DNA of 46,842 nucleotides. Origin: Nitrospirota bacterium (lineage in GTDB: Bacteria; Nitrospirota; Thermodesulfovibrionia; Thermodesulfovibrionales; Dissulfurispiraceae). Location: contig JAMCVZ010000042.1 of assembly GCA_023476565.1 (NCBI GenBank), positions 1 to 46,842 on the forward strand, read 5' to 3'. Each line of letters opens with the position of its first letter. Position 1 is the stretch's first letter. Positions 16,258 through 24,912 of this stretch are shown one piece after another. The translations under genes were made by a program, and so were the position numbers. The notes under the pieces were generated by a model, which ran no database searches, was not told the origin of the DNA, and saw only the letters and a program-made list of their open reading frames with translations.

Positions 16258-17550
16258 ATGTGGCTTGATATTTTTTTAATAGCATTATCTATTCTCATAA
16301 ACGGCTTCTTTGCAGCTTCAGAAATTGCGGTAGTTACCAATAGAAGGACACGCATAAAGCAGCTTATGGATGAAGGCAACAGAAACGCCGGAATCCTTCA
16401 CAACCTCAGGGAGCAGCCCGATAGATTCCTTGCAACGATCCAGATAGGCGTCACCTTGTCCGCCTCACTCGCATCCGCCATCGGCGGCGCCGTTGCCATT
16501 ACACTTGTGAAACCTCTTTTGCAATCCGTTCCCATTCCGTTCATAGCGGCATCCAGCAATGCAATAGCGATAGGAATAGCGGTGGCTGTCATAACGTTTT
16601 TCTCCCTCGTATTCGGAGAGCTCATCCCAAAATCACTGGCACTCTCCAATCCCGAGGTCATCGGCCTCTGGTCGGCCCCTATCATCGAGAGATTTTCCAA
16701 ACTTGCCACTGTACTCGTCCGGGCACTTACGACAAGCACTAATATAATATTGAGGCCCTTTAACAAAAAGGCCTTCACCCAAAGGGAATACGTTTCCGAG
16801 GAGGAAGTTAAACTGCTCATCGAGGAAGGCGGCGAGCAGGGCGTGTTTGAGCCTGAAGAGAAAGAGCTTATCCACAGCGTTTTTGAATTTACGGATACAT
16901 CGGTCAAAGAAGTGATGATCCCCGCGCCCCAGATGGTTATCATAGGAATCAACATGGCCGTTGATGAAATAAAGGCGATCATTTCCGAGGAAAAATTTTC
17001 ACGCTATCCGGTTATCGGGCGGGATATAAACGATATAAGGGGTATCTTCTATGCCAAGGATTTCTATAATGTACTTTCAAAGACCGGCGGTGTCGATATC
17101 CACAGGATAATAAAACCCCCGATCTTCATTCCCGAAACAATGAAGATCAGCATCCTCCTCAGGGAAATGCAGAAAAAACGTGTCCATATGGCAATAGTTA
17201 TAGACGAACACGGCGCTGTCTCAGGACTCGTTACGCTGGAAGACCTCCTGGAGGAGATCGTCGGGGAGATCAGGGACGAGTATGACACCGAGAGCCCGGT
17301 TATCCCCCTCAGCGACGGATCGATGATAATAGACGCATCAATAAGCGTCAGGGATCTCAATGAGGATTACAATATAGAGATTCCCGAGTCGACGGATTAT
17401 GAAACACTCGGGGGCTTCGTCGTAACACATCTGCAAAGAATACCGAAAACCGGCGATACGATCGACCTGGATCACAAGCGGCTGAAGGTGGTCGAGATGG
17501 TCGCCCAGAGGGTAGCGAAAGTAAAATTGGAGAAAATTGACAGTGAATAA
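16258..17550 (+). CDS. CorC/HlyC-family membrane protein (DUF21-CBS-CorC_HlyC)
   Basis: A 430-residue inner-membrane protein. The N-terminal DUF21 (CNNM) domain has about four hydrophobic segments up to residue 160, starting LDIFLIALSILINGFFAASE. Two CBS domains follow (about 205-325, e.g. SRYPVIGRDINDIRGIFYAKD and MAIVIDEHGAVSGLVTLEDLLEEIVGEI). The C-terminal transporter-associated CorC_HlyC domain covers about 345-425. Family members are linked to Mg2+/Co2+ export or resistance; older 'hemolysin' labels are misleading. The ATG at 16258 follows only a weak ribosome site. Its substrate is inferred from the family. Confidence 0.92.
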   Translation: MWLDIFLIALSILINGFFAASEIAVVTNRRTRIKQLMDEGNRNAGILHNLREQPDRFLATIQIGVTLSASLASAIGGAVAITLVKPLLQSVPIPFIAASSNAIAIGIAVAVITFFSLVFGELIPKSLALSNPEVIGLWSAPIIERFSKLATVLVRALTTSTNIILRPFNKKAFTQREYVSEEEVKLLIEEGGEQGVFEPEEKELIHSVFEFTDTSVKEVMIPAPQMVIIGINMAVDEIKAIISEEKFSRYPVIGRDINDIRGIFYAKDFYNVLSKTGGVDIHRIIKPPIFIPETMKISILLREMQKKRVHMAIVIDEHGAVSGLVTLEDLLEEIVGEIRDEYDTESPVIPLSDGSMIIDASISVRDLNEDYNIEIPESTDYETLGGFVVTHLQRIPKTGDTIDLDHKRLKVVEMVAQRVAKVKLEKIDSE

Positions 17551-17607
17551 GTTTTATTATACCATTAGCTGAAAGATTGTAGAACATATCCTTACCTGGA
17601 GGAATTT

Positions 17608-17769
17608 ATGGAGAAGTGGAAATGTACGGTTTGCGGTTATGTATACGACCCGGAAGCAGGGGATCCGGATTCGGGAATTGCCCCGGGCACTCCCTTTGAT
17701 AAATTGCCGGATGATTGGGTATGCCCTGTTTGCGGCGCCTCAAAGGACATGTTCGAGAAGGTTGCATAA
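17608..17769 (+). CDS. Rubredoxin
   Basis: A 53-residue electron carrier with one Fe bound by four cysteines: Cys6 and Cys9 in [19 protein letters not shown], and Cys39 and Cys42 in [14 protein letters not shown]. All hallmark residues of rubredoxins are present. It starts at the ATG after TGGAGGAA and lies 12 bp before the rubrerythrin gene, so it is the likely electron donor in peroxide reduction by that protein. It is typical of anaerobes. Confidence 0.97.
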   Translation: MEKWKCTVCGYVYDPEAGDPDSGIAPGTPFDKLPDDWVCPVCGASKDMFEKVA

Positions 17770-17781
17770 GAGGGAGGCAAC

Positions 17782-18282
17782 ATGAATACTGTTGAAATAG
17801 CCGTCAAGATGGAAACGGATGCCGTAACATTTTACAAAGAGGCTTCGGATAAAACACGGAACGCTGTGGGCAAGAAGATGTTCCTTTCCATTGCAGAGGA
17901 TGAAAAGAGGCATCTCGAGATGCTTTCAGAGCTGCTCAAAGGGCTTGACCTCACGATGAGGGAAACGAATCCCCTTAAAAATATGGCGACGATCTTCGAG
18001 GAAATGAAAGCGGTCATGATGCAGAGAGCAGAAGTCACTGCAGATGAGCTTGAGGCATTCAAGATAGCCATGGAGATGGAAAAAGAGGGCAAGGAGTTTT
18101 ACGAAAAGGCCGCTCAGTCGGCGCCTACTGAAAAAGAGAGGAAGCTCTTCGAGAAACTCGTCATCGAGGAGGAGCAGCACTACGCTGTCTTCTCAAATAC
18201 TTATAACTTCATGAAGGATACCGGAAACTGGTTCATGTGGGAGGAACACGGCATAGTCGACGGCGGTACTCCCTGGGCATAA
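17782..18282 (+). CDS. Rubrerythrin-family ferritin-like diiron protein
   Basis: A 166-residue four-helix-bundle protein. Helix 1 has ExxxFYKEA, followed by AEDEKRHLEML (ExxH), a second-half helix with KEGKEFYEKAA, and VIEEEQHYAVF (ExxH). Together these form a duplicated diiron carboxylate site. It lacks the C-terminal rubredoxin domain of classic rubrerythrin, which is instead supplied by the separate rubredoxin gene 12 bp upstream. The likely role is peroxide detoxification in the cytoplasm. The end WFMWEEHGIVDGGTPWA is typical of this subfamily. Confidence 0.93.
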   Translation: MNTVEIAVKMETDAVTFYKEASDKTRNAVGKKMFLSIAEDEKRHLEMLSELLKGLDLTMRETNPLKNMATIFEEMKAVMMQRAEVTADELEAFKIAMEMEKEGKEFYEKAAQSAPTEKERKLFEKLVIEEEQHYAVFSNTYNFMKDTGNWFMWEEHGIVDGGTPWA

Positions 18283-18290
18283 TCAAGGCA

Positions 18291-18357
18291 CAAGGCAATG
18301 GACTATAGGCGAGAGATGAAAAGGTCTTTTCCTCTGGCCTATAGTCTCGTGTCCCTT
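18291..18357. repeat. Long hairpin between convergent rubrerythrin and dapB genes
   Basis: CAAGGCAATGGACTATAGGC (18291-18310) pairs imperfectly with GGCCTATAGTCTCGTGTCCC (18336-18355). The loop region ATGAAAAGGTCTTTTCCTCT resembles the loop of the hairpin inserted in ribF (34271-34300). It may serve as a bidirectional terminator, but the similarity to the ribF insert suggests a dispersed element. Confidence 0.6.
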
Positions 18358-18366
18358 GCCCGAGGC

Positions 18367-19170
18367 CTACTTCAATCCTAATACGTCCTGCATATCATAA
18401 AGGCCCGGGGCCCTGCCGGCAACCCATAATGCCGCCTTGAGCGCGCCCCGCGCAAAAGTGTCCCTGCTTGATGCCTTATGGGTGATCTCTATCCTTTCTC
18501 CAAGGCCCCCGAACAATACGGTATGCTCGCCGACTATGTCCCCTGCCCTGACAGTCTGAATACCTATCTCTTTTTTTGTCCTCTCTCCGGTCATTCCCTT
18601 CCTCGCATAAACGGCAACCTCGTCAAGGTTTCTGTTCACCGCATCTGCGATTACCTGTGCCATTTTCAGGGCTGTCCCGCTCGGGGCATCCTTTTTCAGC
18701 CTGTGGTGGGCCTCCACTATCTCGATATCGTAATCATCCCCGAGGACCCTTGCCACGTCCTGCAAAATCTTAAGAAGGAGATTGACACCTACGCTCATAT
18801 TCGGGGCAAGCACGACCGGCATCCCCTTGCACATATCCCTTACAGATTGGATTTCCTCTTTGGAAAAACCCGTAGTCCCTATAACCATTGCTTTCCCGTG
18901 CTCTGCAGCAATCTTCAAGTGCTGCAATGTCGCGCTTGTCGAGGTGAAGTCAATCAAAACATCGCCCCCGTCTATAATGTCTTCGAGTTTATCCGTGAGC
19001 CTTACGTTTGACTCACCGGCCCCGATGAGCTGTCCGATATCCTTGCCCACGGCCTCATGCCCTTTTCTCTCAAGTGCGCCGACAAGTTTTATATCCTGAT
19101 AATCCTTTGAAAGCGCAGCAATCCTGCTTCCCATCCTACCGGTCGCGCCGGTAACGACAATTTTTACCAT
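18367..19170 (-). CDS. dapB: 4-hydroxy-tetrahydrodipicolinate reductase
   Basis: NAD(P)H-dependent reductase of the lysine/meso-diaminopimelate pathway. KIVVTGATGRMGSRIAALSK is the Rossmann nucleotide loop. DVLIDFTSTSATLQHL and the catalytic block VEAHHRLKKDAPSGTALKMA (His-His...Lys) are intact. GLGERIEITHKASSRDTFARG closes the substrate domain. 267 residues is normal. AAGGAGG precedes the ATG. It follows yacG after 50 bp on the same strand; the pairing looks incidental. Confidence 0.97.
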   Translation of the reverse strand: MVKIVVTGATGRMGSRIAALSKDYQDIKLVGALERKGHEAVGKDIGQLIGAGESNVRLTDKLEDIIDGGDVLIDFTSTSATLQHLKIAAEHGKAMVIGTTGFSKEEIQSVRDMCKGMPVVLAPNMSVGVNLLLKILQDVARVLGDDYDIEIVEAHHRLKKDAPSGTALKMAQVIADAVNRNLDEVAVYARKGMTGERTKKEIGIQTVRAGDIVGEHTVLFGGLGERIEITHKASSRDTFARGALKAALWVAGRAPGLYDMQDVLGLK

Positions 19171-19220
19171 CGAAGCCTCCTTAAATTAAAAAAAACTTAA
19201 CCGCTGAGGTAAAGTACATC

Positions 19221-19397
19221 TTAATTCTTGTCCTCTGATTTCTCTTTTCCGGCCTCATCGTTCTCTTCCGGAACCTTGTATTCCTCTGATGCCCACTTGC
19301 CGAGGTCGATGAGCTTGCATCTCTCTGAACAGAACGGCCTGTGCGGATTCTCTTCCCATGTGGTCTTCCTTTTACAAACAGGACACTTTATCTGCAT
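19221..19397 (-). CDS. yacG: YacG-type zinc-binding protein (DNA gyrase inhibitor family)
   Basis: A 58-residue protein with four zinc cysteines, Cys5 and Cys8 in [20 protein letters not shown] and Cys23 and Cys27 in [20 protein letters not shown]. The block [17 protein letters not shown] is diagnostic of YacG, which in E. coli binds GyrB and inhibits gyrase. The tail is acidic and low complexity, as in relatives. It lies upstream of dapB on the same strand. Confidence 0.92.
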   Translation of the reverse strand: MQIKCPVCKRKTTWEENPHRPFCSERCKLIDLGKWASEEYKVPEENDEAGKEKSEDKN

Positions 19398-19664
19398 TGA
19401 TACATTATCCCTTTTATTTTTAACATGTTTATTTTAAATTATAAACGAACAGGTCAATTTTTTTCAGCTTGGACTTTCTGCTCTGAAAGGCGGCAAGGAG
19501 GACTATCGGATAGGTAAAATCAAATTGCAGGAGATTTTATTATGGCGGGATTGAACAGTTCCGGGTACATATGAAACATACCTCATAAGCATTATAACCT
19601 TTCGGGTTCGGCGCGCGTTTGGATATCAACAGATCAATAACCCGTAAAAAAGTAACGCATTCCT

Positions 19665-19850
19665 TAGTGCTTCAGTTCATAAATACGGTGTCGCACCGAG
19701 AGCGTTGATGCGCCGTGCCGGCGAGGCGCGCGACTGAGGCGTACCGTTGCGTACGGTGAAGGAGCGCAACAAAGCCGGGGCGTATGCAGCGGCGCTCGAA
19801 TGCAACCGTATTTATGAATTGAAGCACTTGAAGCACTTAGTAAGGAATAA
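19665..19850. repeat. About 180-bp structured inverted-repeat element
   Basis: Long outer arms, CAGTTCATAAATACGGT (near 19673-19689) and ACCGTATTTATGAATTG (near 19806-19822), are extended by GTGCTT/AAGCAC. They enclose a GC-rich core with its own hairpins, for example ACCGTTGCGTACGGT and GAGAGCG facing CGCTCG. The right end repeats GAAGCACTT twice. The remainder of the 507-bp gap 19398-19904 shows no gene. The cruciform layout suggests a MITE-like or structured-RNA repeat; I see only one copy here. Confidence 0.7.
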
Positions 19851-19904
19851 AGGCTGGGTGGGCCTTTTTATTATAATTGTGCTCTTTCCATTCACAGCTA
19901 TGCC

Positions 19905-20510
19905 TTAATAGCTCTTTCCCCTCTGAGGAGCTCCCGATGACGGTGTTTCCTCCCAATAGGGGGTCACGCCATAGTACCGGTGAACCTCCGAGCCCCACTG
20001 CTGGTTCGCAAAATCGGGCCAATTGTTCTTGGCGAATCCCGGTGCATTCTTAAGTTTTTCTTTATCAACATTGAGGACAAGGTTATCACCGCTTGCGCTC
20101 GTTGACAGGGCCTTCCAGGGAATAGCGAAGTACTTTTCGCCTATCCCGAGTATGCCGCCTGCACCGAGGACTGCGTAAGCTATACGGCCTGTGTTTTCAT
20201 CAATTGCTATATCTTTTATGTCCCCGAGGCTCTCTCCCTGGGGATTCTTTACATCCATGCCTATGATTTTGCTGGCCCTGTCCATCTTGCGCGTTGATGG
20301 TGCTGTTGACGTCGGCGCAGTGCCCCTGGTCGATGTATCACTCTGCATGTCGGTGCCCCCCCTGGCGTCTCCGCCGCCGCTCTGCATATCGGCTCCGCCG
20401 GTCGACATATCCCCTCTCGTTCCTGACCGGTCATAACCGGCAGCAAAGACACTGAAGGCCAGAAGCAAACTAAAAGTAAATACCACCGCAACAATACCTC
20501 TTTTTCTCAT
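19905..20510 (-). CDS. Exported PRC-barrel domain protein
   Basis: A 201-residue protein with a signal peptide (MRKRGIVAVVFTFSLLLAFS, cleavage near AFA/AGY, about residue 24). A Gly/Ser/Thr/Asp-rich linker runs to about residue 75. A PRC-barrel domain follows (SKIIGMDVKNPQGESLGDIK and IDENTGRIAYAVLGAGGILG, then YFAIPWKAL). PRC-barrels mediate protein or RNA contacts, and exported versions are common in stress-responsive surface proteins. GGAGG precedes the ATG. It stands alone with its own promoter. The exact role is unknown. Confidence 0.85.
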   Translation of the reverse strand: MRKRGIVAVVFTFSLLLAFSVFAAGYDRSGTRGDMSTGGADMQSGGGDARGGTDMQSDTSTRGTAPTSTAPSTRKMDRASKIIGMDVKNPQGESLGDIKDIAIDENTGRIAYAVLGAGGILGIGEKYFAIPWKALSTSASGDNLVLNVDKEKLKNAPGFAKNNWPDFANQQWGSEVHRYYGVTPYWEETPSSGAPQRGKSY

Positions 20511-20641
20511 CTTTTCCTCCGTTTTTTGTTTTTTATGCCCACCCAGAACATATCGAATTTGATGTAAAGGCGTTAGATTCTCCCCACTGCGTTAAGGCAG
20601 GGCCCAAATGTATGATGTTCGGTCTGCTTGCTGATAGTTAA

Positions 20642-20670
20642 AAGGTAGCAGAAAATTTATCGTATGTCAA
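20642..20670 (-). promoter_or_regulatory. Candidate promoter of the PRC-barrel gene
   Basis: TTGACA (20670-20665), a 17-bp spacer and TACCTT (20647-20642) lie on the minus strand about 130 bp before the ATG. The -35 box is perfect and the -10 weak. The rest of the 305-bp gap 20511-20815 shows no gene. Confidence 0.4.
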
Positions 20671-20815
20671 TTTTTTGGCAAACCAAAGAGACGATATTGT
20701 AACTACTTGTTTTAACGCCAAAAATATAGATAGAATGACAAATCCAATGTTCGATAATGAGTACGGGGAGAAAGGTTGACAGTACAAATAAAGCAAAAAA
20801 CGATACCAGACCGGT

Positions 20816-21859
20816 TCAGCGCATCAACGGGAAGGATGCAATAGGTGACTGCCCGCGGGACTGCTCTATGACTTTATCCAGCCTGGTCTTTATCAAAATA
20901 TCCTGATTATCAGCCAGTGTCTTTGGGATGATCACAGTAATGCCGAAATGCTCTTTAAGAAGGTTCAACTCCGCATTATAATCTTCGTTGCCGGATGGAT
21001 TGATCAAAGGGGCGTTTATCGTTATTTTATTTTCTTTCAGGTATTTGATTATTTCATGTATATGGTTCAATCCTATAGTCAACAATGCCTTTTTGCGCTT
21101 TATGTTACCCTGCCTGAATTCATCCTCTATAACCTCAGGAATTCTCTGGAGCATAGCCGCTGTTCTCCTCTGCTGCAGGTATTCCATTTCAGCTTTCAGG
21201 GCATTGTATTCGGCCAAATCATCATTGGAACTCTCAACCCTGTAAATACCGTCAACGACCGCATCGTACAATTTCCGGTCCTCTATTTGCTGCAGTTTCA
21301 GAAAGTAATTCTCCTTCAGCAGGATCTCCGCATTTATAAAAATGCTGTCATCGGAGAGCTTCTTTTCGACCTCTTTGATATCCAGCAACTCTGCAATCCT
21401 GCCCTTTTCATATCCGATCTTGACAACACCCCCTTTCTCGAGCTTTTTCGCTTTCTTGAAAAAACCCTCAGGCAGAAGGAGCTCCAGCATTTCGTTCTTA
21501 ACCAGCCATTCCCCTATCTTATAGGCTTCGGCCTGTGCCCGCGCGGTGGTGCTTCCGTTAGAACGGCTTAGGGTATCCCTGTGGCTCATACCGATGATAT
21601 AAAGGTGGTTTGGGCTCTCTTGATTGCAGCGGTATACGACTTCCCCATACGCTTCCGGGAGTGTAAGATTTACAGGTGGCCGGCCTGATTCGGCCCACGA
21701 GAAGGAACTATACACAAAAAGCATGAGGATAATTGCCTGGAATAGCAGCACTTTCCGGATGCCCGGCAGATAGGCTTTCCCGGGGAAATACCCGGACGCC
21801 GGACGGCAACCGTTTATACAGGCGATACTCCGGGAAGATGAAGCTCCGTTAAGGCCCAC
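20816..21859 (-). CDS. Exported protein of unknown function under c-di-GMP riboswitch control (TraB/GumN-like features)
   Basis: A frame of 347 codons from GTG at 21859, with AAGGAG 10 bases upstream. A hydrophobic export or anchor segment follows the first 35 residues (KVLLFQAIILMLFVYSSFSWAE); the extended N-terminus means a start further in is possible. The mature part begins with HLYIIGMSHRDTLSRS and later has KALLTIGLNHIHEIIKYLKE. Two G-x-x-H-type blocks, one near each end, with an ELLLPEG strand after the first, recall the TraB/GumN/TIKI superfamily of metal-dependent peptidase-like proteins. The resemblance is weak and from memory. The middle is helical and charged. Because its mRNA carries a GEMM-I aptamer, its output should follow the motile/sessile signal c-di-GMP. 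Function not known. Confidence 0.6.
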   Translation of the reverse strand: MGLNGASSSRSIACINGCRPASGYFPGKAYLPGIRKVLLFQAIILMLFVYSSFSWAESGRPPVNLTLPEAYGEVVYRCNQESPNHLYIIGMSHRDTLSRSNGSTTARAQAEAYKIGEWLVKNEMLELLLPEGFFKKAKKLEKGGVVKIGYEKGRIAELLDIKEVEKKLSDDSIFINAEILLKENYFLKLQQIEDRKLYDAVVDGIYRVESSNDDLAEYNALKAEMEYLQQRRTAAMLQRIPEVIEDEFRQGNIKRKKALLTIGLNHIHEIIKYLKENKITINAPLINPSGNEDYNAELNLLKEHFGITVIIPKTLADNQDILIKTRLDKVIEQSRGQSPIASFPLMR

Positions 21860-21861
21860 TG

Positions 21862-21919
21862 CTGCACTACTCCTTCACAAACCGGACGTGCTCTTATTTA
21901 TTAACCGGAGGAGTTGCAG
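21862..21919 (-). promoter_or_regulatory. Expression platform hairpin masking the Shine-Dalgarno
   Basis: On the minus strand, CTGCAACTCCT (21919-21909) can pair with AGGAGTAGTGCAG (21874-21862), which holds the AAGGAG ribosome site of the downstream gene; CCGG words inside can extend the stem. It lies directly after the aptamer, so a translational on/off switch is likely. Confidence 0.7.
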
Positions 21920-21936
21920 TCACTGATGATGCATCT

Positions 21937-22012
21937 GGCAATCCCGCTATCGTAGAGACAGAGCTCGTTCAGACCGGTGATTTTGCGCCTCCACCTTTCG
22001 ATGGATTTGCCT
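21937..22012 (-). ncRNA. Cyclic di-GMP-I (GEMM-I) riboswitch aptamer
   Basis: The minus strand shows the GEMM-I core in order. GGCAAATCC (P1/P2 start, 22011-22003) is followed by a GAAA tetraloop hairpin (CCATCGAAAGGTGG), then GGCGCAAA, then ACCGGTCT...P3 stem and CTACGATAGCGGG (tetraloop receptor side). GGGATTGCC closes P1 against GGCAAATCC. Every conserved block of the family is present with correct spacing. It would bind c-di-GMP and control the gene at 20816-21859. Confidence 0.93.
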
Positions 22013-22038
22013 TTTTTCAGATTTAAATTTCAGTGTGA

Positions 22039-22067
22039 GTATAACGGAAAGCCGGCAGCCCAGTCAA
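22039..22067 (-). promoter_or_regulatory. Promoter of the riboswitch transcript
   Basis: TTGACT (22067-22062), a 17-bp spacer and TTATAC (22044-22039) on the minus strand put the start near 22032, about 20 nt before the aptamer. Confidence 0.7.
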
Positions 22068-22150
22068 TGCGCTTATCACAATACTGCGTGCCGGAATTAG
22101 GGGATTAGATCTTCACATGCATTGTTGCATATAACGTAACGGGGACCAGC

Positions 22151-23713
22151 TCAGGCCATTGTCTGCGGGTCTCTCGCCCGTGCCTCCTGGACCTTGATCC
22201 TCTTGCCCTTCATCATCATATCGTCAACAGAGCGTATCACCCTTTCCGCGAGATCTGCGGGGACCTCTACAAACGTGAATTTGTCGAGGACATCTATATT
22301 CCCTATCTTGCTGTAGGGGATATTGGCTTCCGAGGCTATAGACTTTACAATATCGGCAACCTTTATCTTGTCCTTTCTGCCGATTGTCATGAACAGGCGG
22401 ACCATTCCGGACTTCTCATGATAGTCGGCAGGCTGCTCCCTGGCCTCGCCGTATGCGGCAAAGAGCGCCGCTGCTGCAATATCACCGGAACTGAACTCCT
22501 CAGCAAGTCCTTTTACCATCTGGAGGTAATCGCTGTGCTTTTTATTTCCTATTATTTCCGATATGTCTTTTAATATGCCTTTTTCTCTGGCCTTGATAAC
22601 ATCTTCCGTCGAAGGCAATTTTTTTCTTCCGATGGTCGTCTGTGCAGTCTTTTCTATCAGTTTCAAATGCCTGTATTCCCTGGGAGTAACGAGCGTTATT
22701 GCCATTCCCGCCTTTCCGGCCCTCCCCGTTCTCCCGATCCTGTGAATGTAATTCTCCGGATTTTGGGGAATATTGTAGTTGATGACATGGGTGACGTTCT
22801 GGATATCCAGTCCCCGTGCAGCCACATCGGTCGCGACAAGGACATCGAGCAAGCCGTTCTTGAACTTATGCATGACCTCGTCCCTCCGCGCCTGGGTGAA
22901 GTCTCCATGGAGGGCATTTGCATTGTAGCCCATCTGCTGCAATTTCATCGCGACCTCGTCAACTTCCCGCTTTGTATGGCAGAACACAATGGCAAGCTGC
23001 GGGTCTTCGACATCGAGGAGCCTCGAAAGCGCATCTATCTTATCTCCCTCCTTCACCTCGTAAAAGGCCTGCTTTATCTTCGGGACGATGACACCCTTGG
23101 CGCTTGTCCGTACTTTTTCAGGGGTCTTCATGTACCTTTTGGCAATATTCATGATAGGCTGGGGCATGGTAGCCGAAAACAGAAGCGTCTGCCTTGCTGC
23201 CGGAGTAGCTTTCAATATTATCTCTATGTCGTCGATAAACCCCATATTCAGCATTTCATCCGCCTCATCGAGGACGACAACCGCTATATCGGAAAGGGAT
23301 AAAGTATTCCTGTTCATATGATCTATGATACGTCCCGGTGTCCCTACAACGACATCCACTCCCCTCTTCAGCGCTTTTATCTGGTTTTCAATGGATTTTC
23401 CCCCATAAACCGGCAAAACGGTAACCTTTCTATATTTGCCTATCCTGTTAATCTCCTGGGCGACCTGGACCGCAAGCTCCCTTGTCGGCTCAAGTATTAT
23501 GGCGAAGGGATGCCTGCCTTTCCTGCATTTTTCAACAATAGGGATGCCGAATGCAGCGGTTTTGCCTGTGCCTGTCTGTGCCTGGCCTATGATATCCGAG
23601 CCGCTGAGCACCAAGGGGATTGCCGAGGCCTGGATCGGGGTCGGTTCCTCAAATCCGATTTCCGATATGGACTTCATAGTCTCTTTCGTTAAAGAAAAAT
23701 CTTCAAAATTCAT
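22151..23713 (-). CDS. deaD: DEAD-box ATP-dependent RNA helicase (DeaD/CsdA type)
   Basis: A 520-residue RNA helicase. The Q motif FEEPTPIQ, Walker A AQTGTGKT (residues 45-52), VLDEADEMLNMGF near 150, SAT in LLFSATMP and HRIGRTGRAG near 325 form the two RecA-like domains. After a helical linker, a C-terminal DbpA-like RNA-binding domain (VRLFMTIGRKDKIKVADIVK to about residue 505) places it with CsdA/DbpA proteins acting in ribosome assembly and cold adaptation. GAGAGG precedes the ATG. The leader holds small palindromes (AATCCCTCATGGGATT at 23786-23771 and ACCCCTGGGGT next to a T-rich run), possibly a cold-sensitive control. Confidence 0.93.
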   Translation of the reverse strand: MNFEDFSLTKETMKSISEIGFEEPTPIQASAIPLVLSGSDIIGQAQTGTGKTAAFGIPIVEKCRKGRHPFAIILEPTRELAVQVAQEINRIGKYRKVTVLPVYGGKSIENQIKALKRGVDVVVGTPGRIIDHMNRNTLSLSDIAVVVLDEADEMLNMGFIDDIEIILKATPAARQTLLFSATMPQPIMNIAKRYMKTPEKVRTSAKGVIVPKIKQAFYEVKEGDKIDALSRLLDVEDPQLAIVFCHTKREVDEVAMKLQQMGYNANALHGDFTQARRDEVMHKFKNGLLDVLVATDVAARGLDIQNVTHVINYNIPQNPENYIHRIGRTGRAGKAGMAITLVTPREYRHLKLIEKTAQTTIGRKKLPSTEDVIKAREKGILKDISEIIGNKKHSDYLQMVKGLAEEFSSGDIAAAALFAAYGEAREQPADYHEKSGMVRLFMTIGRKDKIKVADIVKSIASEANIPYSKIGNIDVLDKFTFVEVPADLAERVIRSVDDMMMKGKRIKVQEARARDPQTMA

Positions 23714-23924
23714 TGCCCGGCACCTCTCTTCACTGCATGTTAAAAATAAAAACCCCAGGGGTCTCTTGTAAATCCCATGAGGGATTCATTATTATCGTAT
23801 TGAATCTAATAGTATAAGTCCATTCACACGTCCATGTCAATGAGGCATTCCTTCATCAAGTAGAGATGAGTCCACATCGTTCATCGCTGTTTTATTTGCC
23901 GCAGGCTTTTTGAAATGCCGCTAT

Positions 23925-23953
23925 TTGACAAAGGACCTTTTTTTCGGATAACA
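23925..23953 (+). promoter_or_regulatory. Promoter of glyQ-glyS
   Basis: A perfect TTGACA (23925-23930) is followed by a 17-bp spacer and ATAACA (23948-23953), about 50 bp before the glyQ ATG. No T-box-like or other structured leader is visible. The rest of the 290-bp gap shows nothing else beyond the deaD leader. Confidence 0.55.
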
Positions 23954-24003
23954 TGAACATTCATTTCTTTTTTATGTCTAAATTCCCTGGGTAAAGAGGA
24001 CTC

Positions 24004-24888
24004 ATGTATTTTCAGGACTTGATACTGAAATTGAATGATTTCTGGTCAAAAAAGGGGTGTATACTTCTCCAGCCCTATGATACGGAAGTAGGCGCAGGGA
24101 CATTCCATCCGGCAACTTTTTTCAGGGTGCTGGGGCCCGAGCCGTGGAAAACAGCCTATGTAGAGCCCTGTAGAAGGCCCACTGACGGCAGATACGGCGA
24201 AAATCCGAACAGGCTGCAGCACTATTACCAGTACCAGGTTATTTTAAAGCCGTCTCCCCTCGAGAGCCAGGAACTCTATCTCGAAAGCCTCTCATATATC
24301 GGGATAGACCCGATAAAGCACGATATCCGCTTCGTAGAAGACGACTGGGAATCCCCTACGCTCGGGGCGTGGGGCCTGGGCTGGGAAATATGGCTTGACG
24401 GGATGGAGATAACACAGTTCACTTATTTCCAGCAGGTCGGAGGAATAGACCTCAACCCTGTTTCCGTGGAACTGACCTACGGCCTGGAGAGGATCGCCAT
24501 GTACCTGCAGGAGATAGACAATCTCTACGAGATAGAATGGTGCAAGGGAATTAAATACGGAGAGATACACAAGCAGAGCGAGATAGAGGGCTCTAAATTC
24601 AATTTCGACTTTGCCAATACCGAACTGCTCATCAGGCAATTCGACTCCTATGAAAAAGAATCGAAAAGAATGAACGAGCTGGGGCTGGTACTGCCGTCTT
24701 ACGAATACTGCCTGAAATGCTCACATGCATTTAACCTGCTCGACGCGCGCGGAGTCCTTTCAGTTACGGAAAGAACCGGATATATTGCACGGGTACGGAT
24801 ACTGGCCAAACTCTGTGCCGAAGCGTTTCTGAAACAAAGAGAGGAAATGGGCTTCCCCCTTTTAAAGGCAGTAACGAATAACAAGTGA
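24004..24888 (+). CDS. glyQ: Glycyl-tRNA synthetase alpha subunit
   Basis: Catalytic subunit of the bacterial alpha2beta2 GlyRS, which charges tRNA-Gly. The class II core starts [20 protein letters not shown]. Characteristic blocks are [40 protein letters not shown] and [20 protein letters not shown] (motif 2/3 region), with [15 protein letters not shown]. 294 residues is the usual length. AGAGGA precedes the ATG. glyS follows after 24 bp. Confidence 0.97.
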   Translation: MYFQDLILKLNDFWSKKGCILLQPYDTEVGAGTFHPATFFRVLGPEPWKTAYVEPCRRPTDGRYGENPNRLQHYYQYQVILKPSPLESQELYLESLSYIGIDPIKHDIRFVEDDWESPTLGAWGLGWEIWLDGMEITQFTYFQQVGGIDLNPVSVELTYGLERIAMYLQEIDNLYEIEWCKGIKYGEIHKQSEIEGSKFNFDFANTELLIRQFDSYEKESKRMNELGLVLPSYEYCLKCSHAFNLLDARGVLSVTERTGYIARVRILAKLCAEAFLKQREEMGFPLLKAVTNNK

Positions 24889-24912
24889 AAAGCAACAGGA
24901 TAGTAAAAAATC

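Noticed and set aside
21860-21900. Group II intron remnant suggested by CACGTCCGGTTTG
   Set aside because: The segment is explained better as the expression platform of the adjacent c-di-GMP riboswitch; no intron reverse transcriptase or domain V is seen.
23741-23762. Rho-independent terminator in the deaD leader
   Set aside because: ACCCC and GGGGT directly abut with no room for a loop, despite the T-rich run that follows.
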